The translations under genes were made by a program, and so were the position numbers. A DNA stretch of 64,000 bases from Herpetosiphon gulosus (GTDB lineage Bacteria; Chloroflexota; Chloroflexia; Chloroflexales; Herpetosiphonaceae): the NCBI RefSeq assembly GCF_039545135.1, contig NZ_BAABRU010000006.1:248001-312000 (forward strand), read 5' to 3'. The notes under the pieces are model-generated. The model saw only the letters and a list, made by a program, of their open reading frames with translations. It did not search any database and had not been told where the DNA came from. Below, piece after piece: positions 34,653 to 43,527 of the stretch. Position 1 is the stretch's first letter; each line of letters starts with the position of its first letter.

Positions 34653-37331
34653 ATGATCCAATGGTTCCGACAATCACTTCTCCGCCAAGTATTCAGTGGC
34701 TATTTATTGTTTGGGAGTGTGATTATTGGGGTTGGTTTAGTGATGAATGGCATTGTTCGGCAGCAACTGATGCGTGAGTTTCAGGCCAGCGATCAAGCCT
34801 TAGGCCAAGCCATCGCCGTGCAAACCGATAGTCGGCTGCAAAATGCCCGTGATTCTTTGGTTGCGCTGGCCGCCTTAGATCCCGAAATCTTTACCGCAAG
34901 TGCTTATCCTGCCATGGAGAATGCCTTTAAGGCCTTCAAAGCAGCGCGTCCTGATATCGATCGGGTTTATTGGATCGATCAGCTTGGCCATATGCAAGTA
35001 TCGGTTCCCTACGATATTCGCACGCTTGGCACTGATTTTAGTGAAGAACGGATTTTTCTGCGGGCAAGCCAAGCCGATACACCGTTTATCAATGGCGGAT
35101 CAGTTGATCTAACAACATTTAATGCCGTGGCAATTATTGCGATTCCGATTCGCGATCAACAAAACCAGTTTGTCGGAATTTTAGCAACCAATGTGCTTTT
35201 GGCCGATTTTAGCCAGCCCTTAAATCTGATTGTGAATCAACCAAGCCAGCAAGCCCAAGGTCTGCGCCTAAGTATGCTTGATGATCGCGGGATGTTAATC
35301 GCTAGCCAAGAACGTGAGCGCTTACTCCAGCCGATTGGTAGCGAAATACCTGGAGTTGAGGCAGCACTGCAAGGCCAACCAACCAGCCAACTTGGGCTTG
35401 ATCTCCAACAACAGCAGTGGTTATATAGCTCGGTTCCAGTTCCCAGCGTTGGTTGGGTGGTGATTGTGCAACGGCCTGCGAGTGCGGTTTTCCAAGTTGT
35501 GAATCGCTTTAGCACCTGGTTGCTGGTGGTGGCTTTACTGTTTGCAGGTGGTGGTTGGTTATTCTGGCTTTTTTTGGTGCGCCATATGATTCATCCCTTG
35601 CATCATTTGGCCACAAGCTATCAGCTGGTCGAGCCTGCGGTCAATCGCCCGACAACCAGCCATCTTAGCGTTCGCCACGATGAAGTTGGGACCCTCGCAC
35701 GTTCGTTGCAACGACTTGATCAGGATATTAGCAAACGCCTGAGTGAACTTCAGATTTTATTGGAAACCTCGAATGCGGTTGTGGGCACGCTTGATCCGCA
35801 AACGGTGATTGATACGATTACCCATGAAGTGCAACGCTTAGTCGATAGCCAAGCTGTGGTAGTTTTAGTGCCCGATGATCATGGAGCGTTGCGCGTTTTA
35901 GCTAGCACAGGCCGCAGTAAAGCCTATGATCAAACCGTTTCAGTTCAACCAAATGATCCATTATCGCCCTCGGCTACAGCTTTACGTCAAGGCCAACCAG
36001 TCCAAATGTTGGCTGATAGCGGCGAGTATTTCCCAGCTTCGATTGCACATCAAGGCTTTCGCGCCTTATTAGCGATTCCAATTATTAGTCATCATGTCGG
36101 CAATGTTGTAGTGATGGTCTATCGCACCAACGCCCAAGCATTCGATGCCAATGATTTAAAATTGCTCTTGATGTTTGCCAACTATGCAACCCTAGCGTGG
36201 GAACATGCGGTGTTGTATGAACGCAGTGATGTGCGGTTGCAGGCGGTTGCCCACGAAAATGAGCAACTTTATTTGGCGGCAACCCATGAAAAACAAACCT
36301 TAGCCGCGATTATTGATAGTATGCGCGATGGGCTGATTCTGGCAGGCGTTGATGATCGCTTGCTGGTGGCCAATCCCCGCGCACGAACACTGCTAGCACT
36401 TGGCGATGGGGCAATTGACCAACTAAGTTTAACCGAGATTTATCAACGCCTACGCCAGCAAACGGTTGATCAAGCGCAGTATGATCGCGGCTTTGCCCAA
36501 GCCCAAACTCGCCAGCCCCAGGTTTGGCTGCTCGAAACGGTCAATGATACCAACACCACCGTCTTCGAGATCCACCATTTCCATGTTGGCGATCAGCAGC
36601 AGTTGATTGGCTATGGCTTGGTCTTACGCGATATTACCCATGAACATGAGGTTGAGCAATTCAAAACAACCCTGCTAGCAGCGGTTGGCCATGAGTTACG
36701 CACCCCGTTAGCCGCAATTAAAGGCAATGCTTCGACTCTGTTACAAGATGATATTGACTGGCCGCTGGCTGAACAACGCCACTTTTTAACTACCATTAGC
36801 AGCGAAGCTGATCGCTTGGCCAGCATGGTGACCAATTTGCTGGATATCTCACGCTTTGAAGCTGGGTTATTGCCGCTTCAGCGGGCATGGTATCAACTTG
36901 ATCAACTGATCGCTGCGGGAATTCAGCGGCTGGCCCGCCCAATCCCACGCCTAGAGCTTGATTTGCCGACTCCGACCCCAGCGATTTTTGTTGATGCTGC
37001 TCGCTTTGAGGTTGTGATTCGCAATTTGGTTGCCAATGGTTTAGCCTATGGCGAAGGTTTTATTCAAATTCAGGCTCGTTGTGAGCAACAGCATTTAATT
37101 GTTCAGGTACGCGATGATGGCCCAGGCATCGCCAACCATGATCTTCCCTATGTTTTTCAGCGCTTTTATCGAGCACACCATGGCATTCAACGCCGTTCGG
37201 GTGGCACTGGCTTAGGATTAGCGATCTGTAAGGCCTTTATTGAAGCTCATGGCGGTAAAATCTGGGGTGAAAATGATGCAGCTGGAACAACGATAGTCTT
37301 GCGAATTCCAATCGCGGGCAACACCGGATAA
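34653..37331 (+). CDS. Cache-HAMP-GAF-PAS sensor histidine kinase
   Basis: 892 residues. Order: membrane helix (about 12-32), extracytoplasmic double-Cache ligand domain (about 40-280), second helix (about 290-312), HAMP (312-365), GAF (about 385-520), PAS (about 550-665), HisKA with VGHELRTP (His near 679), and HATPase with DDGPGI and GGTGLGLAI (near 850). It autophosphorylates on His and should phosphorylate the regulator that begins 39 bases downstream. A GAGG site supports the start. The Cache domain suggests it senses a small extracellular solute; the ABC transporter operon close by is a likely target, inferred from position and from phased boxes at its promoter. Confidence 0.95.
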   Translation: MIQWFRQSLLRQVFSGYLLFGSVIIGVGLVMNGIVRQQLMREFQASDQALGQAIAVQTDSRLQNARDSLVALAALDPEIFTASAYPAMENAFKAFKAARPDIDRVYWIDQLGHMQVSVPYDIRTLGTDFSEERIFLRASQADTPFINGGSVDLTTFNAVAIIAIPIRDQQNQFVGILATNVLLADFSQPLNLIVNQPSQQAQGLRLSMLDDRGMLIASQERERLLQPIGSEIPGVEAALQGQPTSQLGLDLQQQQWLYSSVPVPSVGWVVIVQRPASAVFQVVNRFSTWLLVVALLFAGGGWLFWLFLVRHMIHPLHHLATSYQLVEPAVNRPTTSHLSVRHDEVGTLARSLQRLDQDISKRLSELQILLETSNAVVGTLDPQTVIDTITHEVQRLVDSQAVVVLVPDDHGALRVLASTGRSKAYDQTVSVQPNDPLSPSATALRQGQPVQMLADSGEYFPASIAHQGFRALLAIPIISHHVGNVVVMVYRTNAQAFDANDLKLLLMFANYATLAWEHAVLYERSDVRLQAVAHENEQLYLAATHEKQTLAAIIDSMRDGLILAGVDDRLLVANPRARTLLALGDGAIDQLSLTEIYQRLRQQTVDQAQYDRGFAQAQTRQPQVWLLETVNDTNTTVFEIHHFHVGDQQQLIGYGLVLRDITHEHEVEQFKTTLLAAVGHELRTPLAAIKGNASTLLQDDIDWPLAEQRHFLTTISSEADRLASMVTNLLDISRFEAGLLPLQRAWYQLDQLIAAGIQRLARPIPRLELDLPTPTPAIFVDAARFEVVIRNLVANGLAYGEGFIQIQARCEQQHLIVQVRDDGPGIANHDLPYVFQRFYRAHHGIQRRSGGTGLGLAICKAFIEAHGGKIWGENDAAGTTIVLRIPIAGNTG

Positions 37332-37370
37332 TACCGATTAGCTGATCGCTTAATTCAAGGAGCACTCTGC

Positions 37371-38066
37371 ATGGCAACGCAGCCAGTTCGGGTATTACTT
37401 GCCGAGGACGAAGATGTTTTGCGGGATTTTATTCGGCGGAATCTCCAAGTGCGTGGGTTTGAGGTGTTGGAAGCCACCAACGGGCTTGAGGCCTTGGCGC
37501 TTTGGCATACTGAACAACCCCAATTAATTATTTTGGATTTAATGATGCCGCGTTTAACTGGCTTTGAGGTTTGTCAACGGATTCGCGAACAATCAATCGT
37601 GCCAATTATTGTGCTAACCGCCTTGGATGCCGAGCGCGATAAAGTTATGGCCTTTGATTTAGGCGCTGACGATTATTTATGTAAACCATTTGGAGTCGAT
37701 GAGTTGCTGGCGCGAATTCGAGCAGTCTTGCGGCGCAGCCAATGGAGCGTTCAACCCCAAGCTAATGGGATCAAACGCTATGGCGAGTTAGAGATTGATC
37801 TTGAAGCGCATAGCGTTCGGCGAGCAGGCCTTGATGTGCGGTTAACCCCAACTGAATTTGCGCTCTTGGCATATCTCAGCACCCATCCCAATAAAGTGCT
37901 GACCCATCGCATGCTGTTGCAACATGTGTGGGGCGATCAATATCGCGACGAGGCCGAATATTTACGGGTCTATATTGGGCGTTTACGCCGCAAACTCGAA
38001 GCCGATCCCAGTAATCCGCGCCATTTGCTAACTGAAGCAGGCATCGGCTATCGTTTTGTTGGTTAG
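37371..38066 (+). CDS. OmpR/PhoB-family response regulator
   Basis: 231 residues. The receiver domain has the acidic pair at 12-13, phosphoacceptor Asp56 in LIILDLMMP, Thr in VLTA and Lys105 in CKPFG. A C-terminal winged helix (RLTPTEFALLAYLSTHPNKVLTHRMLL...YRDEAEYLRVYIGRLRRKLE) binds direct repeats spaced by about 11 bases in this family. It is the partner of the adjacent kinase. AAGGAG supports the start. Its stop overlaps that of the converging CoA transferase gene within TTAG. Confidence 0.97.
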   Translation: MATQPVRVLLAEDEDVLRDFIRRNLQVRGFEVLEATNGLEALALWHTEQPQLIILDLMMPRLTGFEVCQRIREQSIVPIIVLTALDAERDKVMAFDLGADDYLCKPFGVDELLARIRAVLRRSQWSVQPQANGIKRYGELEIDLEAHSVRRAGLDVRLTPTEFALLAYLSTHPNKVLTHRMLLQHVWGDQYRDEAEYLRVYIGRLRRKLEADPSNPRHLLTEAGIGYRFVG

Positions 38067-39241
38067 ATAATGGCTTGGGCTTTGAATGTGTCAATCTCCG
38101 TTTGCGTATAGCCAAGCTCTTGCAAAATAGCCTGAGTGGCAGCGCCCAAGGCTGGAATGCCTTGCATCGCTGGCGTAAAGTTTGACCAATTGACTGGTGG
38201 CAGCAGTGCCTGAATTGGCCCAACCTCGCTCATCACGCTGCTCCAGCGCCCTCGGGCCGCCAATTGCGGATGCTGCCAAAAATCCAAAACGCTATTCAGT
38301 CGGGCGTTGGCAATTCCCAAAGCATCAAGCTGGGCAAGCGTTTCATCAAGGCTTAAATTGCGGGTATGTTGATTGATTAGCGCTTCTAAAGCCTGACGAT
38401 TCGCTACCCGCTGACTGACCGTCGCAAATTCTGGTTGCCCGATCAGTGCTGGTCGGCGCAAAAAACCACCACAAAATTGCTGCCACTCACGCTGATTTTG
38501 CACCGCCAAAAAGACCTGCCCATCAGCACAATCAAATGCGCCATACGGTGCAATTGCCGCATGCTGCAAGCCAGTGCGTGGCAAATTCTGGCCGCTATAG
38601 CCACTGTAATATGCCGGAAAGCCCATCCATTCGGCTAAAGCCTCAAATAAGGCAACCTCGATCTGGCAGCCTTCGCCAGTTGCTTGCCGCTGGTATAAGG
38701 CGGCCAAGATACCAGTGTAGGCATACATTCCACCTGCAATATCGGCAATTGGGATGCCAACTTTGGCTGGTTGTTCGGCGCTGCCAGTTATCGAAACCGC
38801 ACCAGCCTCGCATTGAATCAACAGATCATAGGCTTTTTTATGCTGATACGGCCCGCCGCTACTCCCATAGCCCGAAATATCACAGACAATCAATTTAGGA
38901 TTTGCGTGACGCAGCGTTTCAGCGCCAAATCCTAAGCGTTGGCTGGCTTGCGGCGCTAAATTCTGAATAAAAACATCAGCCGTTGATAATAATTGGTGCA
39001 TAATCGCTTGCGCTTGCGGCTGCTTCAAATCGAGCGTGATGCTCTGCTTACCACGATTCAGCCAAACAAAATGCGACGATAACCCGTGAACAGCCTGATC
39101 ATAGTGACGAGCAAAATCGCCTGTATCAGGCCGTTCGATTTTAATCACCCGCGCCCCCAGATCAGCTAATTGTCGGGTGGCAAAAGGCGCGGCAACAGCT
39201 TGTTCGAGGGCGACAACCGTAATTCCAGTTAATGGCAGCAT
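38063..39241 (-). CDS. CaiB/BaiF family III CoA-transferase
   Basis: 392 residues of the class III CoA-transferase family, which move CoA between carboxylic acids. Visible marks: an N-terminal LPLTGITVVALEQAVAAPFATRQLADLGARVIKIERP typical of the family, and KAYDLLIQCEAG with the catalytic Asp near 165. The middle region FCDISGYGSSGGPY and the GIPIADIAGGMYA segment are also typical. The substrate cannot be told from sequence. GAGG precedes the start. It diverges from the ABC operon; the gap holds the phased TTTA boxes. Confidence 0.93.
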   Translation of the reverse strand: MLPLTGITVVALEQAVAAPFATRQLADLGARVIKIERPDTGDFARHYDQAVHGLSSHFVWLNRGKQSITLDLKQPQAQAIMHQLLSTADVFIQNLAPQASQRLGFGAETLRHANPKLIVCDISGYGSSGGPYQHKKAYDLLIQCEAGAVSITGSAEQPAKVGIPIADIAGGMYAYTGILAALYQRQATGEGCQIEVALFEALAEWMGFPAYYSGYSGQNLPRTGLQHAAIAPYGAFDCADGQVFLAVQNQREWQQFCGGFLRRPALIGQPEFATVSQRVANRQALEALINQHTRNLSLDETLAQLDALGIANARLNSVLDFWQHPQLAARGRWSSVMSEVGPIQALLPPVNWSNFTPAMQGIPALGAATQAILQELGYTQTEIDTFKAQAII

Positions 39242-39300
39242 AGATACCTCATACGTGCTAACCCATTTCGATTCTAGATATACCTGAAATTTGGCTCAAT

Positions 39301-39358
39301 TTTACAAATATTTATGCTTTGTTTATGCCAAGCCAGTTAATTTTTACGTCGTTTTTAC
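39301..39358. promoter_or_regulatory. Helically phased TTTA boxes upstream of ABC operon
   Basis: TTTAC or TTTATGC boxes begin at 39301, 39311, 39322, 39343 and 39354, i.e. 10, 11, 21 and 11 bases apart. TTTATGC is repeated exactly at 39311 and 39322, and TTTTTAC exactly at 39341 and 39352. Such 11-bp phased direct repeats are how OmpR/PhoB-type regulators bind. They lie 80-140 bases before the lipoprotein start. Confidence 0.5.
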
Positions 39359-39437
39359 ATTGATCAACTAAGCTATGAGCCAACCCACCGAAGCATTGAG
39401 CCAACCTTCCTCTCAAACAAGCGACGGAGTAAACCCA

Positions 39438-40580
39438 ATGAAAAGCCATTTCACGCGCATTGTGGCGCAAGTGTTCACTGTCGGACTCATGGCCTCGTTG
39501 ATCAGTTGTGGTAGCACGCAAACAACGCCTACCGTCAGCCAAAGTGCTCAGTCAGCCCAAACCTCAAACGCCGATCCAGCTTTAGTTGAAGCCTCAAAAC
39601 AAGAAGCCGCTGGTATTTTGATTTATTCAATTATGAGTGAAAAAAATTGGCAGCCAGTGATTCAAGGCTTTAATGCCAAATATCCTTGGATCAAGGTAAC
39701 GACTGCTGATTTGGGAGCCTATGAGGTATTCGAGCGCTACTACACCGAAGCGGCTGGTAATGCTCGCACTGCTGATTTTATCTCCACAACTGCGCCTGAT
39801 GGCTGGATTAACTTTATCGACAAAGGCGAAGTACAGCCGTATGTTTCCAGCGAAGATGCCCAAATTCCTGAGCTTGGCAAAATTGCCCAAGGGGTCTATG
39901 CCGCCTCAACCGATCCAATGGTCTTTATTTGGAACAAGCAATTGGTCGCCGATCCGCCGCAAACCATGGCTGAACTCGTCAGCATGATCGACAAAGACCC
40001 CAGCGCCATGCAAGGCAAGTTGGTGAGCTACGATGCCGATGGCGAAGGCTTTGGCTATGGTCTCAACTGGTTTTATACCAAAGCTAAGGGTGCTGATGGC
40101 TGGAAAACTTTAGAAGCGATTGGTTCAAGCCAGCCAAAAATTTTGACCTCTGGCGGCAAAATGATCGATTCAGTGCTTTCGGGCGAATCCAGCATCGGCT
40201 ACTTTGTCTCAAATATCACGGTTCAGCCACGTTTGGAAGCTGCTCAACAATTGCTTGGCTATAGTTTTGTGCCTGATGCCCAAGTTGTGGCAGTGCGTGG
40301 CATGGCAGTTACCAAACATGCGGCTAGCCCTAATTCGGCCAAATTGCTGATCGATTATATTCTTTCAGCCGAGGGGCAAATGGCCTTCTCGCAAGGTGGC
40401 TTAACCGCCTATCGCCCCGATATCGCAGCAACTGCGCCGCTGCATCTTTCGCAAGTGAGCCAAGCGGTTGGAGGCGAGCAAAATATCATCTTCTCGCGGC
40501 CCGATAAAGCTCTTGCCGATCCTCAACAACGTAGCCAGTTCCTCAATCAATGGAAACAAGCCCTCGGTCGCAACCAATAA
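39438..40580 (+). CDS. ABC transporter substrate-binding lipoprotein (Fe3+ type)
   Basis: 380 residues from 39438, which has GGAG eight bases upstream; an earlier in-frame start lacks one. The signal peptide ends in lipobox LISC (Cys near 24), so it is anchored outside the membrane. The two-lobed fold is that of the AfuA/FbpA group (IYSIMSEKNWQPVIQGFNAKYPWIKV, then IGYFVSNITVQPRLEAA and a VTKHAASPNSAKLLIDYILS C-terminal lobe). Iron is the usual ligand, but the group also includes binders of polyamines and phosphonates, so the substrate is inference. A large hairpin separates it from the permease gene. Confidence 0.88.
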   Translation: MKSHFTRIVAQVFTVGLMASLISCGSTQTTPTVSQSAQSAQTSNADPALVEASKQEAAGILIYSIMSEKNWQPVIQGFNAKYPWIKVTTADLGAYEVFERYYTEAAGNARTADFISTTAPDGWINFIDKGEVQPYVSSEDAQIPELGKIAQGVYAASTDPMVFIWNKQLVADPPQTMAELVSMIDKDPSAMQGKLVSYDADGEGFGYGLNWFYTKAKGADGWKTLEAIGSSQPKILTSGGKMIDSVLSGESSIGYFVSNITVQPRLEAAQQLLGYSFVPDAQVVAVRGMAVTKHAASPNSAKLLIDYILSAEGQMAFSQGGLTAYRPDIAATAPLHLSQVSQAVGGEQNIIFSRPDKALADPQQRSQFLNQWKQALGRNQ

Positions 40581-40596
40581 GCCCCACTTAACTTAA

Positions 40597-40658
40597 ATGG
40601 TGCTGGGTAGAGCGCTGTAGGCCAGTGAGCCGGCTTACAACGCTCTACCCAGCACCAT
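40597..40658 (+). promoter_or_regulatory. Long mRNA hairpin between binding protein and permease genes
   Basis: A perfect 18-bp stem (ATGGTGCTGGGTAGAGCG and complement), extended with one mismatch and one wobble to about 26 pairs with an 8-base loop. It starts 16 bases after the binding-protein stop and ends just before the permease ribosome site. There is no T-run. It probably protects the upstream mRNA end and lowers readthrough. Confidence 0.8.
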
Positions 40659-40673
40659 CCAAGGAGTTTGCAG

Positions 40674-42401
40674 ATGGCAGCAACAGCCCAAACTCGCCCA
40701 ATTAAGGCGATTGCGAAAGCACCCAGATGGCGGCTCGATCGGGTTATTCAATGGTTGATTGCGCTGACAGTCGTTGGCTTGGTATTGTTTCCAACTTGGC
40801 CGATTCTCTATCAAAGCCTCTTAGAAAAACCCTTGTACGAAGCCAGTAACACCCTGAGTTTGCAAAACTTTCCCCGGGTTTTGGGCAATCCCAAAATTTG
40901 GCAGGTGATCGGCAATACAGCGGTTTTTATGCTGGGCAGTACCATCGTTGGAACCTTGATTGGGATTCTGTTTGCGGTGCTCTTGATCCGTACCGATCTG
41001 CCTGGAGCACAATGGCTGCAAAAATTGATTACGATTCCCTACTATGTTTCAGCGCTGATTTTGGCTTTTGGCTGGGCAGTGATGTATGGCCCCCAAGGTT
41101 TTATGACGGTGATGGTGCGCGAATGGGGCTTGCCAACCTGGAATCTGTATACGATGCCAGGCTTGATTGTGGTCAGTGCACTCTATTTTATGCCGTTGAC
41201 CTTTATGTATTGTAGTTCCTCGCTGAGCATGGCCGACCCCCAACTAGAATCAGCCGCGCGGATTGCGGGAGCAAAACCGTTGCGTATTTTGCTGCGAATT
41301 ACCATCCCCTTGATTCGGCCAGCCATGCTGTATGCGCTTGTATTGACCATGGTCTCTAGCATCGAATTGCTTTCAATTCCCTTGGTGCTTGGTGAAAGCG
41401 CCCAAATTGATGTGCTTTCAACCTTTCTCTATCGCACAGCACTGGTGAGTGGGACAACCGATTATGGCACCTTGGCGGTTGTGGCAATTATGGTGGTGCT
41501 GTTTATTTCAGTCTTGGTTATGCTGCAAAACCATCTGATGAAGCAAGAACGCCGCTTTGTGTCAGTCAGCGGCAAAATCTCACGAGCGCGAGTCTTACAT
41601 TTGGGATGGTTGCGCTGGCCCTTGGGATTCGTCGTCTATCTCTTTGCAGGTTTGACGATTTTGGTGCCACTTGGCGGCATTATTCTGCAAGCCTTCACGC
41701 CGTTTCTCAGCGCCCTGATCAATCCATTTTCAATTTTGACCATGGATAATTTCAAACAAGCCTTTGAATTTGAAACCTATCGGGTTGCAATTATCAATAG
41801 TTTGTTAATTGCCGGCGTTGGCGGAGTCGTAGCAACCCTCTTTATGGCAGCGGTGGCTTTGTTGACCTATCGCTCGAAATTCCCAATGCGCGGCGCAGTC
41901 AAATACATTGCCCAATATCCACGGGCTTTTCCGGGCACGATTATCGGTTTAGGCTTTTTATGGGCCTTGCTCTCGTTTCCAGCCTTGGGTGGCTTGCGCA
42001 ATACAATTTGGATTTTGATTATTGCCTATACCATGCGCTATTTACCATTAGGATTTAGTGCGATGAGTCCCTCGATTTTACAAATCTCCGATGAGCTTGA
42101 TCGGGCGGCGCGGGTGAGTGGCACAACCTGGCTGGGTGTGATGCGTCATATTATGCTGCCATTGCTGCGGCCAGCGCTACTTACGACCTTCACCCTCTTA
42201 TTTATCACCTTTTTAAAAGAATACTCGGTAGCGTTGTTTTTGTTCACTCGTGGCTCGCAAGTGATCGGCACAACCATGCTGGAGGTTTGGGCCCAAGGTG
42301 GGCCTGGCCCCGCCGCTGCTTTGGCTGTAATTCAATTATTAATTATTGGGGTTGTGCGCTGGCTAAGTAGCTTTATTCCGACGGTCAAAGTTCGCGAATA
42401 A
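40674..42401 (+). CDS. ABC transporter permease, fused two-domain (FbpB-like)
   Basis: 575 residues with about twelve membrane spans in two homologous halves, as in FbpB-type iron permeases. Both halves carry an EAA-loop that contacts the ATPase: ESAARIAGAKPLRILLRI near 190 and LDRAARVSGTTWLGVMRH near 480. The start at 40674 follows AAGGAG by seven bases. It is translated with the ATPase gene 17 bases downstream. It forms the channel for the substrate delivered by the lipoprotein at 39438. Confidence 0.95.
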   Translation: MAATAQTRPIKAIAKAPRWRLDRVIQWLIALTVVGLVLFPTWPILYQSLLEKPLYEASNTLSLQNFPRVLGNPKIWQVIGNTAVFMLGSTIVGTLIGILFAVLLIRTDLPGAQWLQKLITIPYYVSALILAFGWAVMYGPQGFMTVMVREWGLPTWNLYTMPGLIVVSALYFMPLTFMYCSSSLSMADPQLESAARIAGAKPLRILLRITIPLIRPAMLYALVLTMVSSIELLSIPLVLGESAQIDVLSTFLYRTALVSGTTDYGTLAVVAIMVVLFISVLVMLQNHLMKQERRFVSVSGKISRARVLHLGWLRWPLGFVVYLFAGLTILVPLGGIILQAFTPFLSALINPFSILTMDNFKQAFEFETYRVAIINSLLIAGVGGVVATLFMAAVALLTYRSKFPMRGAVKYIAQYPRAFPGTIIGLGFLWALLSFPALGGLRNTIWILIIAYTMRYLPLGFSAMSPSILQISDELDRAARVSGTTWLGVMRHIMLPLLRPALLTTFTLLFITFLKEYSVALFLFTRGSQVIGTTMLEVWAQGGPGPAAALAVIQLLIIGVVRWLSSFIPTVKVRE

Positions 42402-42418
42402 TTCGTAAGGAGCAACCG

Positions 42419-43510
42419 ATGAGCAACATTCATCACGATTCAGCCGGATTAACCATCGAACATCTCAGTAAAATGTATAATCGCAGTGCCAAAGCGCTTG
42501 ATGATCTTAGTTTGTCGATTCAAGCAGGTGAATTGGTGAGCTTTTTGGGGCCATCTGGCTGTGGCAAAACCACCACGCTCAATTGTATTGCCGGGCTAGA
42601 ACATCCCGACACTGGCACAATTCGGGTTGGCGATTTTGTGCTGACCGATAGCGCCAAAAAGCTCTTTTTGCAACCTGAAGATCGCCAGCTTGGCATGGTG
42701 TTTCAATCGTATGCACTTTGGCCGCATATGACGGTCGCCGATAATGTTAGTTTTGGCTTACGGGTCGCCAAAATCGCCAGCAGCGAGATCAAACAGCGGG
42801 TGGCAACAATTTTAGAGTTGGTAGGATTAGGCCATGTTGCCGAGCGCTATCCCTTCCAACTTTCGGGCGGGCAGCAGCAACGGGTAGCGCTGGCTCGTGC
42901 GGTGGTAACTGAACCACGCCTACTTTTGCTTGACGAGCCATTATCCAACCTTGATGCCAAAGTGCGGGAGCAAGCTCGCACATGGCTGCGCGATATTCAA
43001 AAACGCCTTGGCATTACCACCGTTTATGTGACCCATGACCAAGCTGAAGCGTTGGCGATGTCTGATAAAATTGCCGTGATGTCGGCAGGCAAGCTTGAGC
43101 AATTTGATACGCCGCAAGCAATTTATGAACAACCAGCAACCCGTTTTGTGGCCGAATTTATCGGGGCAACCACCTTTTTACCAGCAACCGTGGTTCAGCA
43201 TGCGCCAACGTTGAGCCAAGTCAGCCTGAGCGATGGTACATGCCTTGAGGTGCGCACAGCGCTCAAGCTCCAACAACACCAAACAATTGATTTGGGCATT
43301 CGCTCCGAACGGGTTCAAGTGGCTACGAGTGATCATCAGACCAACGTGATTGCGGGTGCAATTCGCAGCTCGGATTATTTGGGCGCAAAATGGCATCATC
43401 AAGTTGAAACCTCAATTGGCGCATTGATGGTCGAGACGTTGGATTATACCAGTGGCAATGTACGAATTTATTTGCCGCCTGAGTCGTTGATGGTCTTGAA
43501 AGCGGCTTAA
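42419..43510 (+). CDS. ABC transporter ATP-binding protein (FbpC-like)
   Basis: 363 residues. Walker [10 protein letters not shown] near 43-51, Q-loop [10 protein letters not shown], signature LSGGQQQR near 142, Walker B LLLLDEP, H-loop VTHDQAEA, and a C-terminal TOBE domain of about 120 residues. This is the CUT1/Fe3+/polyamine ATPase type. AAGGAG supports the start. It pairs with the two-domain permease upstream to power import. Confidence 0.97.
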   Translation: MSNIHHDSAGLTIEHLSKMYNRSAKALDDLSLSIQAGELVSFLGPSGCGKTTTLNCIAGLEHPDTGTIRVGDFVLTDSAKKLFLQPEDRQLGMVFQSYALWPHMTVADNVSFGLRVAKIASSEIKQRVATILELVGLGHVAERYPFQLSGGQQQRVALARAVVTEPRLLLLDEPLSNLDAKVREQARTWLRDIQKRLGITTVYVTHDQAEALAMSDKIAVMSAGKLEQFDTPQAIYEQPATRFVAEFIGATTFLPATVVQHAPTLSQVSLSDGTCLEVRTALKLQQHQTIDLGIRSERVQVATSDHQTNVIAGAIRSSDYLGAKWHHQVETSIGALMVETLDYTSGNVRIYLPPESLMVLKAA

Positions 43511-43527
43511 AGCATACGAGGTCGGTT

